Source: Streptomyces gossypii (lineage in GTDB: Bacteria; Actinomycetota; Actinomycetes; Streptomycetales; Streptomycetaceae). Taken from it: a stretch of DNA of 38,596 nucleotides. Of the stretch, positions 8,752 through 16,089 are shown in pieces. The stretch lies in the NCBI RefSeq assembly GCF_025165795.1, contig NZ_JAJAGO010000026.1, positions 1 through 38,596 on the forward strand, read 5' to 3'. Below the pieces are notes generated by a model. That model saw nothing but the letters and a program-made list of their open reading frames with translations. It did no database searches and was not told where the DNA came from. Position 1 is the stretch's first letter, and every line of letters starts with the position of its first letter. Both the position numbers and the translations under genes were made by a program.

Positions 8752-8796
8752 AGCGTGGCGGATTACGGCCACCTGGCGGCCGTGATCCGCCACGCT
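8752..8796 (-). terminator. Strong hairpin downstream of adenylate cyclase gene
   Basis: Arms of 19 nt (8752-8770 and 8778-8796, AGCGTGGCGGATTACGGCC against GGCCGTGATCCGCCACGCT) pair with one mismatch around a 7-nt loop, 24 nt after the cyclase stop codon. No U-tract. Confidence 0.65.
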
Positions 8797-8819
8797 CCCG
8801 CGCGCCTCGCGGCAGCGCG

Positions 8820-9914
8820 CTACGAACGGCGGCCGAGGAGCCAGGGTTCGACGATGCCCAGGCCGCGCACCGGGCGCTGGTAGAGGGGCTGGAGGGCGAA
8901 ACGGAAGCCCGCGAGGTCGTCCTCGCTCTCCTTCTCGGACTCCGGTGCGTCGCCCGCCCCGGTGAGTTCCGCCCGGAAGGCGCCGTCGACCAGGACCGTG
9001 TCCTTGGGCGCTATCGACGTCAGCCTGCTGGCGAGGTTCACCGTGTTGCCGAAGACGTCGCCCATCCGCGTCGTCATGGTGCCGAAGGCGATGCCGACCC
9101 GCAGTTCCGGCATCGTCTCGTCGTTGGCCATGGTCTCGATCATGCGGAGGCCGATCTCCGCCGCCGTGCCCGCGTCCTCGGCGACATAGAGCACCTCGTC
9201 GCCGAGGGCCTTGATCAGCCGCCCGCCGTGGGCGGCGACCAGATCGGCGGCGGTGGTCTCGAAGGCCTCGACCAGCTCGCCCAGCTCCTCGTCCTCCAGC
9301 CGCCGGGTCAGACGGGTGAAGCCGACCAGGTCGGCGAAGCCGATCGCCTGCCGCCGGTCGACCATCTCGTCGTCGTCCTGGGTCTGCACGACCCGCCCGG
9401 TGGCCGCCGCCAGCTGACGCCGCCAGACGTAGACGAGGAACTCCTCCAGCTCCGGCAGCAGCAGCTGCACCAGCGGATAGGTGACTTCGTTCCGGGTCAT
9501 GCCCGGCTCCGGCGGGTCGGTGAGGCCCTCCAGGAAGGAGTCGATCTGCCAGTCGGCGAGCCGCGCCGTCGTCTGGCCCGTCGAGCGGGCGACCTGCACG
9601 GCCATCGTCTCGCTGAGCAGCCCCGCCTCGACCAGGCCGGCGAGGCGCCGCAGCGCCAGCACGTCCGCCTCGGTGAGCGCGCGTGCCTGGCCGACGTCGG
9701 CGAAGCCCATGGCCCGCCAGAAGCGGGAGGCGAGCTCCATCGGCACACCGGCGGCGCGCGCCGCCTGGAACGGGGTGTACTGCCGTGGCGACCCGAGGAT
9801 CAGCTCCTCGATGCGCAGGGCGCTGGGGTCGTCCTCCGGGCTGCCGTCGCGAGGGGTGGGGGGCTCTTCGGAGGGGTCCGCGTTCTCGGGAGTGTCCGGT
9901 TCACCGATGGCCAC
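8820..9914 (-). CDS. cya: Class III adenylate cyclase
   Basis: A 364-aa predicted cytoplasmic enzyme making cAMP from ATP. The N-terminal half (about 40-180) is the helical regulatory region found in actinobacterial Cya proteins. The catalytic domain spans about 195-320 with AIGFADLVGFTRL (metal-binding Asp), GGRLIKALGDEVLYVA (substrate-binding Lys and second metal Asp) and GNTVNLASRL (transition-state Asn/Arg region). GTG 9914 is chosen because an AGGGGG site lies about 8 nt upstream. In Streptomyces this gene sits next to birA and supports germination and development through Crp. 9915-10123 holds its promoter region; I saw no other gene there. Symbol based on synteny and domain content. Confidence 0.9.
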   Translation of the reverse strand: MAIGEPDTPENADPSEEPPTPRDGSPEDDPSALRIEELILGSPRQYTPFQAARAAGVPMELASRFWRAMGFADVGQARALTEADVLALRRLAGLVEAGLLSETMAVQVARSTGQTTARLADWQIDSFLEGLTDPPEPGMTRNEVTYPLVQLLLPELEEFLVYVWRRQLAAATGRVVQTQDDDEMVDRRQAIGFADLVGFTRLTRRLEDEELGELVEAFETTAADLVAAHGGRLIKALGDEVLYVAEDAGTAAEIGLRMIETMANDETMPELRVGIAFGTMTTRMGDVFGNTVNLASRLTSIAPKDTVLVDGAFRAELTGAGDAPESEKESEDDLAGFRFALQPLYQRPVRGLGIVEPWLLGRRS

Positions 9915-10123
9915 TGCCCGCCCCCTGCCAGGTCCGATCGTCCCTCTGCACTGCCCTTCCGTTCTGTTTCCCTGTGTGCTGAATGCCAACAATACGGCAG
10001 GTGTGCGCCAGCTCACTCGCACCCTGGCCGCCGCCTCTGCCCTTCAACCCGCCCGGTCGCCCCACCCGTCACTCCGCCGCCGCTTCGCCTCTGCCGCACC
10101 TCTGCCGAACCACTGCGCCACGG

Positions 10124-10987
10124 TCACTCCGCCGGGCGCAGGTGCACGATGTCGCCCGCGCCGATCGGCCGCTGCACGCCCTCCGGGGTGGCGAGTACGA
10201 GCCGCCCCTCGCCGTCGACCGCGACCGCCTCGCCGCGCAGCTCGCCGCGTCCGGGCAGCTCCGCCCGTACGGTGCGGCCGAGCGTCGCGCAGCCGGCAGC
10301 GTACGCCTCCTGGAGGCGGCTGGCGGACGGGTCGCCGTCGGCGGCGCTCCAGCGTCCGTACCAGTCCTCCAGCGAGCGGAGCACCGCACGCAGCAGGGGG
10401 TCACGGTCGGTGGCCGACGCTCCGGCGAGGGCGAGCGAGCCCGCGCCGGTGGTGGGCAGTTCGTCGGCGCGGAGGGAGACGTTGAGGCCGAGGCCCAGGA
10501 CGACGGAATGCTCGCCCGTCCGCTCGGCGAGGATGCCGCCGATCTTGCGTTCCTCACCGTCGACGTCGGCGAGGAGGTCGTTGGGCCACTTCAGCGCCAT
10601 GTCCACGCCCGCCGTACGGGCCAGCGCGCTCGCCGCCGCGACTCCGGCGAGCAGCGGCAGCCAGCTCCAGCGCCGCATGGGCGGATCCGGTTCGAGGAGG
10701 ACGGAGAAGAAGAGGCCCGAGCGTGCGGGTGCCGTCCAGCGACGCTCCAGGCGTCCGCGCCCGGCCGTCTGCTCCTCCGCGATGAGGACGGAACCCTCGC
10801 GCGCGGCACCGAGGCGGGCGCGCTCAGCCAGTTCCGTGTTGGTGGAGCCGAGCGACTGCACGACCTCCAGCGAGCTCCACAGCCCGTCGGCCCGCACCAG
10901 CGCCCGGCGCAGCGAGGCAGCGCCGAGCGGTGGCCTCTCCAGGTCGGACCAGCGATTTCGCGGACTGTCGGAGGGATTCGGGCTCAT
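10124..10987 (-). CDS. birA: Biotin--[acetyl-CoA-carboxylase] ligase
   Basis: A 287-aa cytoplasmic ligase that activates biotin as biotinyl-AMP and attaches it to biotin carboxyl carrier domains. Signatures are STNTEL (about 48), the biotinyl-AMP loop TAGRGRLERRW (about 74-84), KWPNDLLADV (about 134-143) with the catalytic Lys, and KIGGILAE (about 148). A C-terminal SH3-like domain (about 240-287) is present. No N-terminal DNA-binding domain is seen, so this is a monofunctional ligase. In other Streptomyces, as I remember, birA stands next to pccB, whose partner enzyme it biotinylates. Here about 25.7 kb separate them, which marks the left edge of the insert. Confidence 0.92.
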   Translation of the reverse strand: MSPNPSDSPRNRWSDLERPPLGAASLRRALVRADGLWSSLEVVQSLGSTNTELAERARLGAAREGSVLIAEEQTAGRGRLERRWTAPARSGLFFSVLLEPDPPMRRWSWLPLLAGVAAASALARTAGVDMALKWPNDLLADVDGEERKIGGILAERTGEHSVVLGLGLNVSLRADELPTTGAGSLALAGASATDRDPLLRAVLRSLEDWYGRWSAADGDPSASRLQEAYAAGCATLGRTVRAELPGRGELRGEAVAVDGEGRLVLATPEGVQRPIGAGDIVHLRPAE

Positions 10988-10998
10988 ACGGCCAGACT

Positions 10999-11041
10999 AA
11001 GGGCTGTCCCGTGATCCCTGGTGGATCACGGGACAGCCCTT
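10999..11041. repeat. Perfect 19-bp inverted repeat at the core/island junction
   Basis: Arms AAGGGCTGTCCCGTGATCC and its exact complement flank a 5-nt loop CTGGT. It lies 22 nt after the stop of the reductase gene and 12 nt before the birA start. It can terminate the long minus-strand azomycin-type operon. The arm sequence resembles the terminal inverted repeats of Streptomyces insertion sequences as I remember them, so it may also be a solo palindrome left by a mobile element. Which role applies cannot be decided from the sequence. Confidence 0.75.
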
Positions 11042-11062
11042 GACGACCTGGTGCACGGCGGG

Positions 11063-12076
11063 TCACAGGTCGAGGGCGAGGAGACTCTGTTTCGACCGGC
11101 CCACGCAGATCATCATCGTCGTTCCGGCTTCCCGCTCGGCGTCGGTGAGGACCGTGTCGTTGTGCTCGGGCACGCCTTCCAGCACCTTCGTCTCGCAGGT
11201 GCCGCACCAGCCCTCCTCGCAGGAGAAGGCGACGTCGGGCTCGGCGTCCCGCACCACGTCGAGCAGGGTCCGGTCCGAGGGCACCCTGAGCGTGCGCCCG
11301 GACCTGCCGAGCCTGACGTCGAAGGCGCCGTCGGACTCCGGTGCGTTCGGCGGGCGCGACGCCTCCGGCGCCTCCGGCGTCGCGGCGGTGCCGCTGAAGC
11401 GTTCCAGGTGGAGGGCGCCCGGCGGCAGCAGTCGGGCGCAGCGTTCCTCGACCGCCTGCAGGAGCGCGCCGGGCCCGCAGGCGTAGACGGCGGTGCCGGG
11501 AGCGAGGTTCGCCAGTGCCTTGTCGAGGTCGGGGTGTCCGTCCGTGTCCTGCGGTACGAGGGTCACCTGCTCGCCGGGGAGCCGGGCGGCCTCGTCCCGG
11601 TAGGCCATGGAGGCGAGTGTTCTTCCCCCGTAGAGCAGGGACCAGGGCGGAGAGCCGGACGCCGTGGCCAGCTGCCGGACCATCGGGAGCAGCGGGGTGA
11701 TGCCGATGCCCCCGGCGAGGAAGACATAGCGTTCGGCGGCGACCAGCGGAAAGTGGTTGCGGGGGCCGCGTACGCGCAGGCGTTGCCCGGCGAGCGGGGT
11801 GGTGTGGAGCTCCTCGGAACCGCCTCGGCCGGACGGCTCGCGGAGGATGCCGAGGCGGTAGTGGGTGCGGTCGGCGGGGTCGCCGCTGAGCGAGTAGTGC
11901 CGGATGCGGCCCGAGGGCAGCATCACTTCCAGGTGGGCGCCGGGCTCCCACGGGTCCAGGTGGGCGCCCGCGGGGTCGGCGAGGACGAGTCCGAGCACGC
12001 CGTCGGCTTCCTGCCGGGTTTCACGGACGAGCAGTTCACGGGCGGGCAGTTCATGGGCGGAGAGTGTGCCGTTCAT
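11063..12076 (-). CDS. FAD/2Fe-2S reductase of phthalate-dioxygenase-reductase type
   Basis: A 337-aa electron-transfer flavoprotein. The flavin domain has the RHYSLSG motif (59-65), the NAD(P) domain GGIGITP (122-128) and CGPG (200-203). A plant-type 2Fe-2S ferredoxin domain at the C-terminus has Cys286, Cys291, Cys294 and Cys324 (CEEGWCGTC ... C). The order FMN/FAD, NAD, 2Fe-2S is that of phthalate dioxygenase or vanillate demethylase reductases. It is the last gene of the operon. As the operon also encodes a Rieske ferredoxin and a di-iron N-oxygenase, the likely chain is NAD(P)H, this reductase, Rieske protein, oxygenase; that partnership is inferred. ATG 12076 follows GAGGGGAA closely. 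Confidence 0.88.
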   Translation of the reverse strand: MNGTLSAHELPARELLVRETRQEADGVLGLVLADPAGAHLDPWEPGAHLEVMLPSGRIRHYSLSGDPADRTHYRLGILREPSGRGGSEELHTTPLAGQRLRVRGPRNHFPLVAAERYVFLAGGIGITPLLPMVRQLATASGSPPWSLLYGGRTLASMAYRDEAARLPGEQVTLVPQDTDGHPDLDKALANLAPGTAVYACGPGALLQAVEERCARLLPPGALHLERFSGTAATPEAPEASRPPNAPESDGAFDVRLGRSGRTLRVPSDRTLLDVVRDAEPDVAFSCEEGWCGTCETKVLEGVPEHNDTVLTDAEREAGTTMMICVGRSKQSLLALDL

Positions 12077-12087
12077 CGGGGTTCCCC

Positions 12088-13545
12088 TCAGCGGGCGGAC
12101 GGAGATGACGGCTCCGGCCACAGGCGGCGCAGCAGGGCGTACAGGGCTGCGGCTGTCACGAACGAGGCGGGCAGGCTCAGGTCGACTCCGCCGGTGAGCG
12201 TCGCCAACGGGCCCGTGAACAAAGGGTTGTTGACCCACAGGACACCGACGGCGGAGCCCACCGCGAAGGCGGTGACGGCCCGCGGGTTGAATCCGTGCGT
12301 GTACCAGTACCGGCCGCCCCCCTGCTCGGTGAAGGTCCGCAGGTCCCTCGCCACATAGGGGCCGCGCTGGGCGGAGAGGCCGACGGTGAGGACGGCCGCC
12401 CAGGGGGCGACGACGGTGAGCAGCAGGGTGACGAAGGCAGACATGGTGTCCATCGCCTCGTAGACCACCGCACCCAGGTAGAGCACGGCGAGGGCGAGGA
12501 CGGAGACGGCGGCGGTGACGTGGGCCCTGGAGGCCCGCCAGAACACCGAGTTGGCGGAGAGGCCGGCCGCGTAGAGGCACAGGGCGCCCTGGGGCAGGGT
12601 GCCCGCGAATCCGAACAGCACCACCACGACCGCGAAGGCGCCGGGTGTCGCGTCGGTGAGCCCCTGGAGCCAGGGCGCGTCGGGGACGGGGAAGAGGGTG
12701 GTGACATAGGCGCCGGTCAGCAGGGCGGTCAGGCTGCTGAGGAACATCGCGGTGCCGCTGTTCCAGACCAGCCGGCGCGCTCGGGTGTGTGCGGGCATGT
12801 AGCGGGTGTAGTCGCCCTGGAAGGTCGCGTAGGAGAGCGGGACGGAGGCCGAGGCGGTGGCGGCCAGCAGCCAGGTGTGCAGGGCGCTGTCCAGCACGAG
12901 GTCGCCGCCCGCGTAACCGGGGTCGAACTGCGGGGCCAGCACGAGGACGACGCCCGCGAGCACCGCTCCGCCCGCCAGGGCCGTGATCCGGTAGGTGCGC
13001 ACCAGCGCGTCGTGTCCTCGTACGGCGACCAGCACGACGGCGGCGGCGGTGATGAGCATCGCGACGGTGAGGGCGGTGGGCCCCGTGGGGGTGGCGAGTA
13101 TCCGGTGTCCGGCGACCATGACGGCCGTGCCGCCGGTCCAGACGGCGATGGAGAAGAAGCCGAGTGCGGTGACGACGGTGATGAGGTTGCCGATGACGCG
13201 TCCGCGTACGCCGAAGTGGGCGCCGCTGGACACCGGGTCGTTGGTGCCGGTGCGTGCTCCGAGCCGGGCGAGCGGGGCCAGCAGCGCGGTGCCCGCGGCG
13301 ACTCCGGCGGCGATCGCGGTGGCGGAGGCCCACCAGCCGAGGCCGAAGACGACGGGGAGCGCGCCGAGTACGACGGTGCCGAAGGAGAACTGCGCGGAGG
13401 GCCAGATCCAGCCGAAGTCGCCGGGGGTGGAGGTGCGCTGTGCGTCGGGGATGGGGGCGATGCCGTCGACGGCCGTGGCCTCGGCGGGCCCGGCCGCCCG
13501 GGGCGGCGCCGCGCTGGGCGCCGACCCGGGCGAAGTGACCGTCAT
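12088..13545 (-). CDS. NCS1-family purine/cytosine permease-like transporter
   Basis: A 485-aa membrane protein with about 12 hydrophobic segments, related to cytosine permease CodB and allantoin/hydantoin carriers. The N-terminal signature GDFGWIWPSAQFSFGTVVLG and the following DPVSSGAHFGVRG resemble the first two helices of the nucleobase:cation symporter-1 family. The start ATG overlaps the stop of the Rieske gene (ATGA), so translation is coupled. Because the pathway would yield 2-aminoimidazole and 2-nitroimidazole, nitrogen heterocycles similar in size to nucleobases, it may export the product or move an intermediate. That role is inferred from position only. Confidence 0.88.
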   Translation of the reverse strand: MTVTSPGSAPSAAPPRAAGPAEATAVDGIAPIPDAQRTSTPGDFGWIWPSAQFSFGTVVLGALPVVFGLGWWASATAIAAGVAAGTALLAPLARLGARTGTNDPVSSGAHFGVRGRVIGNLITVVTALGFFSIAVWTGGTAVMVAGHRILATPTGPTALTVAMLITAAAVVLVAVRGHDALVRTYRITALAGGAVLAGVVLVLAPQFDPGYAGGDLVLDSALHTWLLAATASASVPLSYATFQGDYTRYMPAHTRARRLVWNSGTAMFLSSLTALLTGAYVTTLFPVPDAPWLQGLTDATPGAFAVVVVLFGFAGTLPQGALCLYAAGLSANSVFWRASRAHVTAAVSVLALAVLYLGAVVYEAMDTMSAFVTLLLTVVAPWAAVLTVGLSAQRGPYVARDLRTFTEQGGGRYWYTHGFNPRAVTAFAVGSAVGVLWVNNPLFTGPLATLTGGVDLSLPASFVTAAALYALLRRLWPEPSSPSAR

Positions 13546-13973
13546 GACGTCGCTTCCACTGCGGTGTTGGCGGCTGCGGTGGTGCCGCCGCCGGGGTCGT
13601 CGGGGGGGTCGACGGGGGCGGCCGCGGTGAGGGCGGCCTTGGCCGACGGGTCGTCCTTGGTGCCCGCGGCGGGCTGGGCGCCGGTGAGTGCTTCGAGGGC
13701 CGAGGAGTTGAGCGGGGTCTCCGGGAGTACCGCGAAGATGCGCAGCGGGTCGCAGGCGGGGCCCGACACGCGCTCGCCGCTGTCGAGGTCGAAGGTCGCG
13801 TGGTGCAGCGGGCACCTGATGCGCAGTCTCGCCGCGTCCACATGGCCGAACTTGAGCTTCCCGGCGCGGTGCGGGCAGTGGGCGGCGGCGAGGACCCGGC
13901 GGCCGGCGACGTCGACGAGCACGAGGTCTTCGGTCACCTGGTGTACGGCGGAGGGGGTGTCTTCGGTGGTCAT
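13542..13973 (-). CDS. Rieske 2Fe-2S ferredoxin (azomycin-type operon)
   Basis: A 143-aa protein whose first 85 residues form a Rieske domain: Cys33-Pro-His35 and Cys54-Pro-Leu-His57 are the four cluster ligands. The C-terminal 60 residues are Ala/Pro/Asp/Thr-rich and probably disordered. It has no catalytic mononuclear-iron domain, so it acts as an electron carrier and not an oxygenase. Its ATG overlaps the stop of the RohS-like gene and its stop overlaps the permease start, so it is co-translated. Most likely it reduces the di-iron N-oxygenase next door. I recall a Rieske protein in the published Streptomyces cattleya cluster, possibly named RohT, but I leave the symbol blank. Confidence 0.88.
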   Translation of the reverse strand: MTTEDTPSAVHQVTEDLVLVDVAGRRVLAAAHCPHRAGKLKFGHVDAARLRIRCPLHHATFDLDSGERVSGPACDPLRIFAVLPETPLNSSALEALTGAQPAAGTKDDPSAKAALTAAAPVDPPDDPGGGTTAAANTAVEATS

Positions 13974-14800
13974 GTGCCGACCTCCCTCGCCTTTGCGGTG
14001 GCGGTCGCGTTGGCGCTGCCGACGATGTCGCTGGTGAGTCGTACGCCTGCCCAGACCTTCGCGAGGTCGGGCTCCTCCAGTGTCCGGATCGCGTTCCGCA
14101 TGTGCGCGCTGTGGTACGTGTCGATGTAGAGGTGCTCGGTGTAGTAGGCGCCGTGGGCGATGCCGAGGCGCTTGGCGGCCTGGGCGTGCGGCTTGAAGCC
14201 GTAGAGCACGCTGGATTCGAAGTAGGTGTAGGCGCCGAGGAAGTACTCGGGCTCAGGGGCCCGGCTGGCGAGCCAGTGGAACATGTTGACGTAGGCGTAG
14301 TTCTCCGGTGCCGTGACGTCCAGGTACGCCTCCAGGTCGGTGGTCATGCCCAGTTCGGTGAGCAGGTCGCGGTAGAGCTGGGAGTGGGACTTGTCGTCGT
14401 TGCCGCAGCCGAGTTCGTCGATGAGGACGCGGAAGACGGCCATGCCCGAGCGGTAGGGAAGCCGCGGCACGACGGGCAGCAGGGATTCGGATTCGGTGAG
14501 CCCGTCGAGGGCGAACTGCTCGACGACCACCTTGAACTGATCGAGGGTCGCCTGCTCCCCGAGGAAGACGGCGTCCTCGTCGTTCGCGGTGGCGGCCTCC
14601 TCCTCGGCGAGGAACTCCTTGAGCGCCTGGAGCAGTTCGCGACTGGAGCCGAAGGCCGGCGCACTCTCCTCGTACGCGCGGGCGAGGGGGTTGATCCACT
14701 CGTCCTCGATGGCGATCATCGCGGCATAGCCCCCGGCATCGGGCACTCGGCGGTACAGATCGTGCAGTGTGCGCTGGGCGCCGAGCGTCAGGGCCGTCAT
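13970..14800 (-). CDS. rohS: Heme-oxygenase-like di-iron N-oxygenase (RohS-like)
   Basis: A 276-aa all-helical protein of the heme-oxygenase-like di-iron oxidase group (relatives of SznF central domain, UndA, BesC). Candidate metal ligands follow the family pattern: Glu129 and His139 in DELGCGNDDKSH, Glu195 in YFESS, and His223-x3-Asp227-x2-His230 in EHLYIDTYH. In the azomycin pathway of Streptomyces cattleya the RohS enzyme oxidises the amino group of 2-aminoimidazole to a nitro group. I assign that role here because all other pathway genes are adjacent in the same operon. ATG 14800 is preceded by GAGGAG; the in-frame ATG at 14815 is less likely. It overlaps both neighbours by 4 nt. Confidence 0.85.
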   Translation of the reverse strand: MTALTLGAQRTLHDLYRRVPDAGGYAAMIAIEDEWINPLARAYEESAPAFGSSRELLQALKEFLAEEEAATANDEDAVFLGEQATLDQFKVVVEQFALDGLTESESLLPVVPRLPYRSGMAVFRVLIDELGCGNDDKSHSQLYRDLLTELGMTTDLEAYLDVTAPENYAYVNMFHWLASRAPEPEYFLGAYTYFESSVLYGFKPHAQAAKRLGIAHGAYYTEHLYIDTYHSAHMRNAIRTLEEPDLAKVWAGVRLTSDIVGSANATATAKAREVGT

Positions 14801-15585
14801 GACGGCTCCTCGCATATCGTGTCGGAGTCGATGACGCCTCGGATGCGCAGCTCCTTCTTGACCCAGCGGTACCAGTCGTCGCGGAAGACCCCGTGGCGCT
14901 CGCAGACGGTGTTGATCTCCTGCTGCCGCGCGGCGGTGGGGTCGGCGAGCATGTCGTTGCACAGGGCGGGTTCGAGGTTGGCGAGCGGGCCGATGAAGCC
15001 GTCCACACCGGTGGCCTCGGCGAGGAGGTTCTCCCAGCCTTCGAAGACGGGGATTCCGGTGCCCGCGGCGGCCATCCGGCGGGTGAAGGCGGGGTCGCCG
15101 CTGGACTCCTTGATGCCGACGATGCCGGGGAGTTCGCACACGCGCTGGAGGGTTTCGTACTCGATGCGGTTTCCGGAGAGCGCCTCCTCGTTGTAGAGGA
15201 AGACGGGGACGGGTGTGGCGGCGCGCAGGGCCCGGTAGTGGCCGAGGATGTCCTCCTGGGTGACGCTCGCGCCGAAGGGTGTGGTGACGACGACGGCGGC
15301 GGCGCCGAGGCCGGCGGCGGTGCGGGCCCGTTCGATGACCGAGGCGGTGTCGGGGAGCTGGATGCCCGCCAGGACCGGGAGCCCGTGGGAGTGGCGCACG
15401 GTGTGGGCGACGATGTCGTGCCACTGCTGCTCGGTGAGCCTCCAGCCTTCGCCCGAGGTGAGGGCGGGCATCAGCGCGGTGACGTCGTGGCGGATGTGGT
15501 CGACGAGCCGGGCGACGCTCTTCTCGGCGACGCGGCGGTCCTCGTCGAGGGGGGTGATCAGCGGGACGATCGTACCGGTGTACAT
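14797..15585 (-). CDS. rohR: DapA-family aldolase (RohR-like)
   Basis: A 262-aa TIM-barrel class I aldolase of the dihydrodipicolinate synthase/N-acetylneuraminate lyase family. The catalytic Tyr131 (FLYNEEAL) and Schiff-base Lys159 (GIVGIKESSGD) are present; the usual N-terminal GT(T/S)GE pattern appears as ALTSGEGWRL. Length is somewhat short compared with about 290-300 for DapA, mainly at the C-terminus. In azomycin biosynthesis the homologue cleaves 4-hydroxy-2-ketoarginine to guanidinoacetaldehyde and pyruvate. ATG 15585 has GAGGAG 6 nt upstream. Context, being inside a five-enzyme operon, argues against lysine biosynthesis. Confidence 0.85.
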   Translation of the reverse strand: MYTGTIVPLITPLDEDRRVAEKSVARLVDHIRHDVTALMPALTSGEGWRLTEQQWHDIVAHTVRHSHGLPVLAGIQLPDTASVIERARTAAGLGAAAVVVTTPFGASVTQEDILGHYRALRAATPVPVFLYNEEALSGNRIEYETLQRVCELPGIVGIKESSGDPAFTRRMAAAGTGIPVFEGWENLLAEATGVDGFIGPLANLEPALCNDMLADPTAARQQEINTVCERHGVFRDDWYRWVKKELRIRGVIDSDTICEEPS

Positions 15586-15594
15586 CTGTGCTCC

Positions 15595-16089
15595 TCAGAG
15601 TTCTCGGGATGCCACGGTGAGCATCAGGGAGTCGCGGTAGAGGCGTTCCAGGCTTTCGGGGAACGCGGTCTCGGCGGGTGGTGCGGTGAGCGGCGCGACG
15701 GGAAGGTCGGTCCGGTGGGTGAGGCGGGGGCTGGCGGTGTGCAGGGTGCCGCCGTGGTTGATCACCTGGGCGAGCAGCAGGCGCTCGTGGGCGGGCAGGG
15801 CCGCCAGTTCGGGGGCGGTGAAGGCCCGGCGGACATCGGTCTCGTCGTAGCCGGTGCGGACGATGTCCATGTCGGTGTGGAGGACGTCCATGAACGGGTA
15901 GTAGGCGTCCTGCTCGGCGCGGCTGAAGCCCCAGACCAGGTCGTCGCAGCGGCCGACCTGTTCCCAGCTGAGCCGCACGCTGCCGTCGAGGTGGCCGGTG
16001 AAGAAGGCCTTGGCCGCGAGGCGGACCGCGTCGTCCTTGCTGTGCATCCCCATGAACAGGGTGGCGTCGATGTACGGTTCAGCGCGCAT
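15595..16089 (-). CDS. rohQ: RohQ-like small protein, putative cyclodehydratase
   Basis: A 164-aa cytoplasmic protein without signal or membrane segment. It begins EPYIDATLFMGMHS, and Asp residues in the IDATLF and LHTDMDIVR strands recall a PIN-like alpha/beta fold; I think it belongs to the uncharacterised DUF6190 group but cannot verify that. It overlaps the end of the PLP-enzyme gene by 11 nt. In the reconstituted azomycin pathway a protein of unknown family, RohQ, converts guanidinoacetaldehyde to 2-aminoimidazole. Size and position between RohP- and RohR-like genes suggest this is the equivalent. The function is assigned by context and memory of that work, not by a recognised active site. 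Confidence 0.7.
   Translation of the reverse strand: MRAEPYIDATLFMGMHSKDDAVRLAAKAFFTGHLDGSVRLSWEQVGRCDDLVWGFSRAEQDAYYPFMDVLHTDMDIVRTGYDETDVRRAFTAPELAALPAHERLLLAQVINHGGTLHTASPRLTHRTDLPVAPLTAPPAETAFPESLERLYRDSLMLTVASREL

Noticed and set aside
10988..11062. Full insertion sequence at the left island edge
   Set aside because: Only a 43-nt palindrome is present and no transposase frame is found nearby.
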